A stretch of DNA of 21,301 bases, taken from positions 1-21,301 of the forward strand of contig DATKVN010000031.1 in NCBI GenBank assembly GCA_035530055.1. Direction: 5' to 3'. Every line of letters begins with the position of its first letter. Positions within the stretch are counted from its first letter, which is position 1. The DNA comes from a bacterium (GTDB lineage: Bacteria > UBA6262 > WVXT01). Positions 14,865-21,270 of the stretch are shown in pieces. The notes under the pieces were generated by a model. That model had not been told where the DNA came from, did no database searches, and worked only from the letters and a program-made list of their open reading frames with translations. A program made the position numbers and the translations under genes.

Positions 14865-15464
14865 CTACGTATTTTTGTGCCAATTCATCCAGCCCCTGAT
14901 GCAGGGGCGGGATTCATCCCCGATGCAAGCATCGGGGTTTTCCCTGGCCGTGGCCCGTGCCACGGCACGGGCAGGCTTGGCACGTTTTTCATAACCAGCT
15001 TCAGTCAATGCAGTGGCATCGACAATAGCGAAAGGAACGTCTAACAAGCGAGCCAAAGTCTGGGCCAAAAGTGTCTTTCCCGTCCCTGTGGGACCAATCA
15101 ATAGAATATTCGATTTCTGCAATTCTACTTCATCAGAAACTCTTTGTCGAGAAACCGGGAAAAGAGAATCTAGGCCCACCCTTTGATAATGATTATATAC
15201 GGCAACCGCCAGTAACTTCTTAGCCCTCTCCTGCCCGATAACATATTCATCCAGTATAGCCTTAATTTCATATGGCTTGGGTAGAACTTTCCTGGTTTTC
15301 TTTTCTTCCTCTATAGCGATTTTGTTCAATAAATTGTAAGAGAGCCGAATACATTCATCACAAATATAGACTCCATGACCACCAATGAGTTTTTTCACTT
15401 CATTCTTATTTTTGCCACAGAAAACGCAGCTTAAAGATTCTTTTCTATCAATAAGTTCAACCAT
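14865..15464 (-). pseudogene. clpX: clpX, truncated after residue 158
   Basis: ClpX is the AAA+ unfoldase that feeds ClpP. The first 158 residues are good ClpX: the N-terminal zinc-binding domain (Cys13, Cys16, Cys35, Cys38), [17 protein letters not shown] and Walker A GPTGTGKT (124-131), ending in [10 protein letters not shown]. At this point every ClpX continues VGEDVE; here the frame instead translates palindromic DNA into a 41-residue unrelated tail, ending in TAG at 14865. Walker B, sensors, pore loops and the ClpP-binding IGF loop are all missing, so any product cannot work as an unfoldase. A normal ClpX is about 400-430 residues, so roughly 230-240 codons are absent. The cause is either insertion plus deletion, or an assembly join at repeats. 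Confidence 0.9.
14877..14983. repeat. 107-nt cloverleaf-like structure at the left end of the TnpB element
   Basis: Outer arms GTGCCAA (14877-14883) and TTGGCAC (14977-14983) enclose three hairpins: CCCCTG-ATG-CAGGGG (14893-14907), CCCCGATGC-AA-GCATCGGGG (14918-14937) and CCCGTGCC-AC-GGCACGGG (14954-14971). The third overlaps an alternative stem (CCGTGGC/GCCACGG). It lies exactly between the broken clpX codons and tnpB and is translated as the false ClpX tail. Confidence 0.8.
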
Positions 15465-15479
15465 AATTAAACCCTTTTC

Positions 15480-15591
15480 GGGCGACCACTGAGTGTCGCC
15501 CCTACACTACCAAAACCATTATGGGTAGTGTAGCCCTTTATGGGCGTAACCTTTACGGGGACAAGCCTTTGGGCGACCATAAAGGTCGCCC
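15480..15591. repeat. Cluster of four hairpins between clpP and clpX
   Basis: In order on the plus strand: GGGCGAC-GTCGCCC with one bulge (15480-15501), CTACACTACC pairing with GGTAGTGTAG (15502-15533), GCCC-TTTAT-GGGC (15533-15545) and GGGCGACC-ATAAA-GGTCGCCC (15571-15591). Together they fill most of the 198-nt clpP-clpX gap. The 25 bases at 15525-15549 recur exactly at 21271-21295. Confidence 0.8.
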
Positions 15592-15662
15592 CTACGCGAC
15601 CAAGCAATGAACAAACTATCTTTTAAATTTATAATATTCAAACCAAATTCCGAGCATCTCTT

Positions 15663-16265
15663 TTATTTTCTCTGCTCAATTACTGCGTCAACTAAGCCAT
15701 AGGCTTTTGCCTCTTCGGCCTCCATAAAGAAATCGCGGTCTGTGTCCTTCTCTATCTTCGCCAGAGGTTGACCCGTATGTTTTGCCAGGAGCTCATTCAT
15801 CTTGGCTTTCATACGCATAATTTCCTTAGCTTGAATGCCGATATCAGTTGCTTGACCCTGCACTCCTCCCAGAGGTTGATGTATCATTATGCGGGAATTG
15901 GGCAGGGCAAATCGCTTCTTCTTTGCCCCGGATGCGAGAAGAAGCGCTCCCATACTGGCTGCCTGACCCATACATATCGAAGAGATACTTGGTTTAACAT
16001 ATTGCATCGTATCATAAACCGCAAGACCAGCAGTTACTATTCCTCCTGGACAGTTAATGTATAAGGAAATGTCTTTATCGGGATCTTCTGCCTCCAAAAA
16101 CAGCAATTCAGCGATAATCACATTAGCGACTTCATCCGTTAAAGGTGTACCCAAAAATACAATCCTATCCCTCAAAAGACGGGAATAAATATCAAAGGCT
16201 CTCTCTCCTCTCTGTGACTGCTCAACCACCATGGGAATCAACTGTCCGAAAGTTTTTAACTTCAT
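15663..16265 (-). CDS. clpP: ATP-dependent Clp protease proteolytic subunit
   Basis: The barrel-forming serine peptidase that degrades proteins unfolded by a Clp ATPase. Its 200 residues have the full triad: Ser104 in [11 protein letters not shown], His129 in MIHQPLGG and Asp178 in DTDRDFFM. The N-terminus [21 protein letters not shown] is typical; the short pre-sequence [10 protein letters not shown] may be a propeptide. It follows tig by 56 nt and precedes the truncated clpX, the canonical order. Its Shine-Dalgarno comes from an intergenic repeat. With clpX broken, ClpP would depend on another Clp ATPase encoded elsewhere or on another clpX copy. Confidence 0.97.
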   Translation of the reverse strand: MKLKTFGQLIPMVVEQSQRGERAFDIYSRLLRDRIVFLGTPLTDEVANVIIAELLFLEAEDPDKDISLYINCPGGIVTAGLAVYDTMQYVKPSISSICMGQAASMGALLLASGAKKKRFALPNSRIMIHQPLGGVQGQATDIGIQAKEIMRMKAKMNELLAKHTGQPLAKIEKDTDRDFFMEAEEAKAYGLVDAVIEQRK

Positions 16266-16271
16266 ACATTA

Positions 16272-16278
16272 CCCCCTC
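16272..16278 (-). promoter_or_regulatory. Shine-Dalgarno of clpP, made of repeat sequence
   Basis: GAGGGGG, six bases before the clpP ATG at 16265. It is the purine-rich tail (TTAGGATGAGGGGG) of the repeat whose hairpin lies at 16286-16308. Confidence 0.6.
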
Positions 16279-16308
16279 ATCCTAACCCTCTCCCCCAAGG
16301 GGAGAGGG
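16272..16308. repeat. CCCTCTCCCC hairpin repeat with pyrimidine-rich tail
   Basis: CCCTCTCCCC-CAA-GGGGAGAGGG (16286-16308), a perfect 10-bp stem, preceded by CCCCCTCATCCTAA. Six T follow on the plus strand, but all genes run on minus, so it is not a useful terminator here. Same family as 8199-8230 and 18160-18319. Confidence 0.8.
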
Positions 16309-16321
16309 GAATTTTTTGTAT

Positions 16322-17623
16322 CTATTTCCTCTTCTCTTTTATAATTTTAGCATTTTCTGTTAAAAAGTCAAATACTTTATTCTCTCTCATTCTGCTTGTG
16401 ATTTGGTCTATGTTCTCATAAAAGTATCTCTTTATTTCTTCTTCTTTTTCTTTAGTTGATTTTATTGTCTCCTCTATTTCTTTCTCTATTTCCTTAGAAT
16501 CGACCTGGATATTCTCTTTCTCAGCTATCCTGGCAAAAATTAAAGTGCTGCGGACTTGTTTTTCTGCAAGGTTACGATATTTCTTCCGCAGGACTTCCTC
16601 ATCCGCCCCAATATCTTTCGAAGCAAGCCCGCGACTCTGAAGGTAAGTCTTCATCTTTGAAATCAAATAATCGAGTTGTTTCTCAACTAGAGAATTAGGA
16701 ACCACCACAGGGTTATTCTCAATTAGCCTGTCAATAATCTGTTCTCTCATTGCCTCTCTTGTTTTATGCTCCTCTAGCCTAATCAAATTTTCCCTCAATT
16801 TCTCTTTCAATTCTCTCAAAGATTTAGCTCCTAATCCCTGAGCAAAAGCATCGTCAATTTCTGGTAATTGCATTTTTTTAATCTCTTTAACCTTTACTTT
16901 AAAGAGAACTTTATGCCCCGCCAACTTCTTATTAAAATAATTATCCGGAAAATTCACCTCAACATTTTTCTCTCCGCCTCTTTCCATGCCAATCAATCCT
17001 TCAGAAAACTCCCGGAGAAAAATAGGATTTTCAATGCTTATCAACTGATTTTCTCCTCGAAGCCCATTCAAGGGTTTACCGTTACCGAATCCTTGATAAT
17101 CGATTACTACATAACTTTTTCTGTCCACCACGTTATCCCCGGAGACCACAATCTGTCCATTCCTTTTCTGCAGTTCCTTCAGACTTTCCCCTACTTCATA
17201 ATCACCCGTGACCTTTATCTCTTTTTTTATCTTAAGTTTCTTATAATTCCGTGGCTCAAAACGAGGTATCACTTCAACCGTTGCCTGAAAAGATATTGGT
17301 TCTCGCTTAGCAAAATCGAATTTAAGGTCAGAAATCTCTGCCGGAGCAATAGGGTCAATTCCTTTCTCTTTTACCACCTGAGATAATGCGTCTGGGACGA
17401 GCGATTCTAAAACAGTTTCCTGACAACGAGACTTAAATTTCTCCCTCAAAAAAGCAGGCGGCGCCTTTCCTCTACGGAAACCGGGTATAACAGCTTCCTT
17501 TTGAATCTCGTTGTATGTCAATTCTATTTCCTTTTCTATTTCTACTTGAGGAATCTCGATTTTGAAAACAAGCTCACATTCGCTTTTCTTGGACATTTCT
17601 ACCTTTAAATTTTCCATAGCCAT
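16322..17623 (-). CDS. tig: Trigger factor
   Basis: A ribosome-bound chaperone and peptidyl-prolyl isomerase that meets nascent chains at the exit tunnel. Its 433 residues comprise the ribosome-docking domain with the signature GFRRGKAP (48-55), an FKBP-type isomerase domain (about 155-245, VVIDYQGFGNGKPLNGL...KVKVKEIK) and a helical C-terminal domain from about 255 (DDAFAQGLGAKSLRELKEKLR). The sequence before ATG 17623 is AGGAAAGGG, and the first A of that site is the last A of the CCA end of tRNA-Leu, so tig must be cotranscribed with the tRNAs. It heads the tig-clpP-clpX-lon series of protein quality-control genes. A second in-frame ATG two codons later is also possible. Confidence 0.96.
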   Translation of the reverse strand: MAMENLKVEMSKKSECELVFKIEIPQVEIEKEIELTYNEIQKEAVIPGFRRGKAPPAFLREKFKSRCQETVLESLVPDALSQVVKEKGIDPIAPAEISDLKFDFAKREPISFQATVEVIPRFEPRNYKKLKIKKEIKVTGDYEVGESLKELQKRNGQIVVSGDNVVDRKSYVVIDYQGFGNGKPLNGLRGENQLISIENPIFLREFSEGLIGMERGGEKNVEVNFPDNYFNKKLAGHKVLFKVKVKEIKKMQLPEIDDAFAQGLGAKSLRELKEKLRENLIRLEEHKTREAMREQIIDRLIENNPVVVPNSLVEKQLDYLISKMKTYLQSRGLASKDIGADEEVLRKKYRNLAEKQVRSTLIFARIAEKENIQVDSKEIEKEIEETIKSTKEKEEEIKRYFYENIDQITSRMRENKVFDFLTENAKIIKEKRK

Positions 17624-17636
17624 TTTAACCCTTTCC

Positions 17637-17727
17637 TGGTGCCGCGGGAGAGATTCGAACTCTCAACTCCATATAATTGGAGACTAGGTCCTAAGCCTAG
17701 CGTGTTTGCCAATTTCACCACCGCGGC
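17637..17727 (-). tRNA. tRNA-Leu (TAG)
   Basis: Class II tRNA with acceptor GCCGCGG/CCGCGGC, discriminator A and encoded CCA (17637-17639). Anticodon loop CTTAGGA gives TAG. It has a long variable arm (CTCCAATTATATGGAG) and T arm GAGAGTTCGAATCTCTC. It ends 13 nt before the tig start codon. Confidence 0.95.
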
Positions 17728-17730
17728 AAG

Positions 17731-17803
17731 TGGGCCATGGAGGAATCGAACCTCCAACCTCCTGCTTAAGAGGCAGTTGCTCTACCTGTTGAGCTAATGG
17801 CCC
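17731..17803 (-). tRNA. tRNA-Lys (CTT)
   Basis: Acceptor GGGCCAT/ATGGCCC, discriminator A, anticodon loop CTCTTAA (CTT) and T arm GGAGGTTCGATTCCTCC. CCA is not encoded. It is separated from tRNA-Leu by only 3 nt. With the TTT isoacceptor at 8021-8094, both lysine codons are served from this window. Confidence 0.94.
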
Positions 17804-17812
17804 AAAAAAAGA

Positions 17813-18027
17813 TATTCCCTTCGGGAATACTTCCATAGGGGTTTCACCCCTCTGGCGTTCGACAAATGTCCACTGGACATTTGTCTCTCTGTCCTCCGGG
17901 GCGCTCACCGTCTCGCGTCCGTCGCTAACACGGAGCTCCTTATTCGTCGCTCCAGCGACCCCTTGGGGGAAATCAGATTATTTCCCCCAAACCCCCTAAT
18001 CCGCATCCCAATTTTTAATCGGGATGC
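17813..18027. repeat. Array of six hairpins between tRNA-Arg and tRNA-Lys
   Basis: Stems in order: TATTCCC-TTC-GGGAATA (17813-17829), AGGGGT-TTC-ACCCCT (17837-17851), GACAAATGTCC-ACT-GGACATTTGTC (17861-17885), GTCGCT-CC-AGCGAC (17946-17959), TTGGGGGAAAT with ATTTCCCCCAA (17963-17990) and GCATCCC with GGGATGC (18003-18027). Stem sequences differ but loops are short and the first two share TTC. No reading frame of interest is present. Confidence 0.75.
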
Positions 18028-18061
18028 TTCAAAGATATATTCAAAATTGCCTTGGCTTATC

Positions 18062-18138
<77 letters not shown>

Positions 18139-18172
18139 AAAATTGCTTCGTATTTTTTTCCCTCTCCCCAAA

Positions 18173-18293
18173 GAGGCTGTGTCGTAACCCTGATTTTGGT
18201 AGTCGCAGGCTTTAGCCTGCGCAATTTCCCCGTCGAGAACGCAACCTGAAGGTTGCGGCTACCAAACAAAAAATCTAATTATGACACAGCCTC
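18173..18293. mobile_element. 121-bp MITE-like element with 15-bp terminal inverted repeats
   Basis: Terminal repeats GAGGCTGTGTCGTAA (18173-18187) and, inverted, GAGGCTGTGTCATAA (18279-18293) match at 14 of 15 positions; weaker similarity continues inward (GATTTT on both sides). It is flanked by a 3-bp direct repeat AAA, consistent with a target duplication. It has no coding capacity. Its core (18198-18263) is a double hairpin related to the one at 1254-1307, so the whole can fold as one long branched stem. Confidence 0.75.
18198..18263. repeat. Double-hairpin module inside the MITE
   Basis: Outer arms GGTAGTCGCA and TGCGGCTACC (one G-T pair) enclose GCAGGC-TTTA-GCCTGC (18205-18220) and CAACCT-GA-AGGTTG (18242-18255). 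It matches the general layout of 1254-1307 and the GGTAGTCGCAGACT motif at 4307-4330. Confidence 0.75.
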
Positions 18294-18341
18294 AAAGGGG
18301 AGAGGGTTAGGGTGAGGGGACTGTTATCAATTGTCGTCTTA

Positions 18342-18370
18342 TTTATATCACATTTAAATTTCTTTGTCAA
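18342..18370 (-). promoter_or_regulatory. Sigma-70-type promoter for the tRNA-tig-clp unit
   Basis: Minus-strand -35 TTGACA (18370-18365, perfect), 17-bp spacer, and -10 TATAAA (18347-18342, five of six). Transcription would begin near 18335 and read through the split repeat into tRNA-Arg. It sits just after the terminator of the transporter operon. Confidence 0.75.
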
Positions 18371-18377
18371 CCCAGAT

Positions 18378-18409
18378 AAAAAACCGCCACATTTATAGGA
18401 TGGGCGGTT
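18378..18409 (-). terminator. Intrinsic terminator of the CDF-symporter operon
   Basis: Minus strand: AACCGCC, 14-nt loop, GGCGGTT, then a run of T (six in all, counting the stem end). It begins about 30 nt after the stop of the small accessory ORF and only 8 nt before the next -35 box. Confidence 0.8.
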
Positions 18410-18439
18410 AATTACCATTTTTGAATTATTTTTAAGAAT

Positions 18440-18535
18440 CTATTTCTTTCTTAAAATATGATAGAAACAGAATATCAAAAGAAGAAATATGACCGACCAA
18501 GAAAATATCAGAAAAAACCAACCCGAACCTGTCAT
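18440..18535 (-). CDS. Small single-helix accessory subunit of the NSS transporter (31 aa)
   Basis: A 31-codon frame beginning MTGSGWFFLIF and ending HILRKK, stop TAG at 18440. Its ATG overlaps the TGA of the symporter gene (ATGA), and AGGAAAG, inside the symporter's last codons, stands at the right distance as ribosome-binding site. Residues 6-28 form one strongly hydrophobic, aromatic-rich helix, followed by a basic RKK end, which predicts the N-terminus outside. Bacterial NSS symporters are often followed by a tiny membrane protein of this kind; MetS of Corynebacterium glutamicum MetP is the studied example and is needed for transport. The terminator follows directly, so this is the last gene of the operon. 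Function is inferred from position and shape, not from sequence identity. Confidence 0.75.
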   Translation of the reverse strand: MTGSGWFFLIFSWSVIFLLLIFCFYHILRKK

Positions 18536-20103
18536 TTTTCTTTCCTAATTAATATTTTTCTTTTCTTCCATGCATATGCTACAGACATTGCTAATACTAT
18601 AAATATTATTAGTATCAAACCTCTTATGAACAAAACGTATGGATACTGCTCTGAAGTAACATTCTTCATTGCTATCATGGGCAATCCTTCCTTAACTATC
18701 CAGAACCCGAGGATAAAAAGCAAAAATAGGGGAGTAATATACTTAATGATAAACTTATAAAATTTGGGAATAACAATATCTGCTCCGTGATGAATCTCTT
18801 TCCAGGCGCGGTCGATACCAAAAATCCAGGCAAACACTATCGTCTCAACAGTAGCAAATAGCACCAGGCAAAATGTCCCTCCCCAAAAATCGAGTTCGTT
18901 CAACACTCCTTTTCCCAGGAAAAAAATAGCTGGTTGGCAGAGAATAAATGTAACTACTCCGAATATAGTTGCTGATTTCTTCCTGGTTATATCGAACTCA
19001 TCTTCCAAAAAGCTTATCACCGGCTGGGCTAAAGAAACGCTGGAGGTGACACCAGCCAAAAAGAGAAGTGTAAACCACAGAAAAGCAAAGATTGCGCCCA
19101 GGGGAATCCTCTGAAAAATCAGGGGCATAGTAACGAAGCCTAAATTGAAGGCTCCACTTTGAGCAATATTTACAATCTCCCGAGGACCAAAAAATACAAA
19201 CGCTGCCGGAATAACGATGCTTGCACCCAAAATGACTTCAGCAAATTCATTTGTTGCTGCCGCAGTTAATCCGGAAAGAGCAACATCATCGCGTTTAGTC
19301 AAATAACTCGCATAAGTAAGAATTACGCCAATTCCCACACTGAGAGTGAAGAATATCTGACCACTAGCAGCAAGCCAGACCTTGGCGCTCTTTAAAGCGG
19401 CAAAATTTGGATTCCACAGAAATCCCAATCCATTACGTAAGTTCCAGTCTGGTTTTAATAAATTTGGTATTCCTAAACTTAATACACGAACAGCGAGGAT
19501 AATTCCGCAAATTAGGAGTATGGGCATTGCCCAGTTACACAATTTCTCTATCCCTCTACGAATGCCATAGTAAATTACAAACACGTTTAATGAAAATGTG
19601 ATTATGAAAAATAGGTATGCCCAGCCAATACCATGGAAATACTCATTCGTCTGTAACCCCTGGTAACCTTGTAGAAACGATTGCATTGCTGGCTGTGATG
19701 TAGCCTGCGCGTATCGCCCGGTGATAGAAAAAAACGCATAGCCCAATAACCACGACTCAACATAGGTATAATACATGAAAATGAGAACAGGGCCAAAAAT
19801 GCCAATTACACCAAAATATTTAATGAAACGGTTTTTCTGCCACATCGAATGGAAAATACCCGGGGCTGTGCCATGGCCAAATCCTCCACCGAATCTGCCA
19901 GCAGTCCACTCTATCCACATTAAAGGAATCCCCAGGAGGAGAAAAGAGATAAAGTATGGTATCATAAATGCGCCACCGCCGTTCTGTACTGCCTGGACGG
20001 GAAAACGTAAAAAATTTCCCAGCCCGACTGCTGACCCGGCAACTGCAAGAATAATCCCAGTTCTGGTTTTCCAGGTTTCGCGTAATTTATTAATCTTCGC
20101 CAT
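18532..20103 (-). CDS. LeuT-like neurotransmitter:sodium symporter (SNF family)
   Basis: A Na+-coupled symporter of 523 residues with twelve predicted helices, close to Aquifex LeuT throughout (for example GLGNFLRFPVQA, FMIPYFISFLLLGIPLMWIE, GQIFFTLSVGIG, FLWFTLLFLAGVTSS). By alignment from memory, the Na1/Na2 residues are kept (Ala25, Asn30, Thr253, Asn285; Thr353, Ser354). Glu289 matches LeuT Glu290, the residue linked to chloride independence. The substrate pocket differs: Ser24 for Asn21, Ile for Val104, Ile258 for Phe259 and Leu358 for Ile359, while Tyr112 (Tyr108), Phe252 and Ser255 are kept. An amino acid is the likely substrate, but not necessarily leucine. It starts 13 nt after the CDF gene and overlaps a small accessory ORF. 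It sits in the inner membrane. Confidence 0.93.
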   Translation of the reverse strand: MAKINKLRETWKTRTGIILAVAGSAVGLGNFLRFPVQAVQNGGGAFMIPYFISFLLLGIPLMWIEWTAGRFGGGFGHGTAPGIFHSMWQKNRFIKYFGVIGIFGPVLIFMYYTYVESWLLGYAFFSITGRYAQATSQPAMQSFLQGYQGLQTNEYFHGIGWAYLFFIITFSLNVFVIYYGIRRGIEKLCNWAMPILLICGIILAVRVLSLGIPNLLKPDWNLRNGLGFLWNPNFAALKSAKVWLAASGQIFFTLSVGIGVILTYASYLTKRDDVALSGLTAAATNEFAEVILGASIVIPAAFVFFGPREIVNIAQSGAFNLGFVTMPLIFQRIPLGAIFAFLWFTLLFLAGVTSSVSLAQPVISFLEDEFDITRKKSATIFGVVTFILCQPAIFFLGKGVLNELDFWGGTFCLVLFATVETIVFAWIFGIDRAWKEIHHGADIVIPKFYKFIIKYITPLFLLFILGFWIVKEGLPMIAMKNVTSEQYPYVLFIRGLILIIFIVLAMSVAYAWKKRKILIRKEK

Positions 20104-20116
20104 TTTTACCTTTTGC

Positions 20117-21244
20117 TTATGCAGGCTCTACGTGGATGAGCACTTTAAAATTAGGCAGTTGTCTCTTTATATCTTTCTCCAGATGGTCGCATACCCGATG
20201 AGCCTGCTCAACACTAATTTTACTCGCCAGGACAAGATGGAGATAAACCTGTTCTTCATTGCCTCTTCTCACTATAGATAAATCATGAAAATTTACAAAT
20301 TTCTGGTAATGCTGTTGTAAAATCCTGGTGATAATTTCCAGCTTTCTATTCTTTTCCTCTTTACCTTCAATTCCTGGGTTTATATGAATCATGATATTAC
20401 CAATATTTTTCAACTTCTGGAGTAGCAATTCCTCAATTTTATTGGAAATCCCATGTCCTTCTTCTATAGATAGGTCGGCGTCAATTTGAACACTCAGATC
20501 AATTGAATTTCTCCAACCCATGCGCCGTGTTTTGACATCATCAATTTCTCTTATTCCTTCTATACTTAACGTCACTTTTTTAATTTCCTCGATAAAATCT
20601 TCCGGAAGGGAAGTGTCCATCAGCTCTCTCAAAGAGGGCCGAAAAATGTCTATTCCCATCTTAAGAATGAACAGGGCAACAATGAAGCCAGCCAGAGGAT
20701 CGAGGAAAATGTAACCAAGTCTGGCACCTGCTATCCCTACAAGAGCTGCTACAGAAGAAATCGCGTCAGCACGGTGGTCACGAGCCATGGCCAGAATAGC
20801 CAAATTGTCGAATTTTTTGCCTATATAATGAGCGTGTCTGAACATCAATTCTTTGACCGAAATGGAAATTAAAGCAGCCCATAGAGGCAAAAGCCCCGGT
20901 ACAATTCTAATCTTCAAAAAGACGGTACTTAGTGCGCGATAGCAAAGCACAATGGATATTCCAAACAATATAAAACCAATAGAAAGTGCTCCTATTGATT
21001 CAGCCTTCCCATGTCCATAAGGGTGTTCCTTATCGACAGGCTTTTCGGAAATTTTCACACTGGTCAAAGCTAAAATGCTGGCAAAGATATCGGACAGAGA
21101 ATGGAAGCCATCGGAAAGCATCGCCTGGCTTCTTCCCCAAATTCCGGCAAATATCTTAAATATGGTTAAGAAGAAATTTACCAAAATACCTATCCAGCTT
21201 ACTCCTTTACTTTTTCTGAATCTTTCCTCTAATGAATACATCAT
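20117..21244 (-). CDS. Cation diffusion facilitator with tandem cytoplasmic domains
   Basis: A proton- or cation-coupled divalent-metal exporter of the CDF family, 375 residues. Six membrane helices occupy about 15-200. The transport site is formed by His48 and Asp52 in FHSLSD (helix 2) and Asp156 and Asp160 in DHRADAISS (helix 5). The inter-helix motif EHPYGHGKAE (73-82) is the usual cytoplasmic loop. The C-terminus is longer than usual: after one ZT-dimer-like domain (about 212-290, ending MIHINPGIEG) comes a second similar domain (about 297-375, ending VLIHVEPA). Helix 5 has DxxxD where zinc exporters have HxxxD, which favours manganese or iron over zinc. AGAGGAAAG precedes the ATG at 21244. 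The symporter gene follows by 13 nt. What links the two functionally is unclear. Confidence 0.92.
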   Translation of the reverse strand: MMYSLEERFRKSKGVSWIGILVNFFLTIFKIFAGIWGRSQAMLSDGFHSLSDIFASILALTSVKISEKPVDKEHPYGHGKAESIGALSIGFILFGISIVLCYRALSTVFLKIRIVPGLLPLWAALISISVKELMFRHAHYIGKKFDNLAILAMARDHRADAISSVAALVGIAGARLGYIFLDPLAGFIVALFILKMGIDIFRPSLRELMDTSLPEDFIEEIKKVTLSIEGIREIDDVKTRRMGWRNSIDLSVQIDADLSIEEGHGISNKIEELLLQKLKNIGNIMIHINPGIEGKEEKNRKLEIITRILQQHYQKFVNFHDLSIVRRGNEEQVYLHLVLASKISVEQAHRVCDHLEKDIKRQLPNFKVLIHVEPA

Positions 21245-21270
21245 TATCGCTTTCCTCTAAAAAGTTGTGA

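Larger units (their letters stand above)
13657..14990 (-). mobile_element. IS200/IS605-type TnpB-only element inserted in clpX
   Basis: The upstream edge is set by the last ClpX-homologous codon (Tyr158, at 14991-14993), which ends in TTAT, a typical IS200/IS605 target. The downstream edge is placed after the hairpin at 13665-13684, near the end of GCGTCAC. No TnpA transposase gene is present, so mobility would need one in trans. Both ends carry an almost identical 20-nt hairpin. Boundaries are estimates, particularly the downstream one. Confidence 0.7.
18160..18319. repeat. CCCTCTCCCC palindromic repeat interrupted by a MITE-like insertion
   Basis: The left half CCCTCTCCCCAAA (18160-18172) and the right half AAAGGGGAGAGGGTTAGGGT... 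(18294-18319) would join to give the same hairpin-plus-tail repeat seen at 16272-16308 (there on the opposite strand). The 121 bp between them is the insertion. Confidence 0.8.

Noticed and set aside
15609-15654. Short frame MLGIWFEYYKFKR downstream of clpP
   Set aside because: Only 13 codons, with no convincing ribosome-binding site; treated as chance.
15663-16265. Plus-strand frames over clpP, tig, serA and others
   Set aside because: They are shadows of strongly conserved minus-strand genes and show no recognisable domains.
16286-16320. Terminator between tig and clpP (hairpin plus T-run)
   Set aside because: The T-run lies on the plus strand, while both genes are on minus; on the minus strand the hairpin has no T-run and the genes look cotranscribed.
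17813-18027. Possible CRISPR array between tRNAs
   Set aside because: The hairpins differ from each other in sequence and spacing; there is no constant direct repeat and no cas gene.
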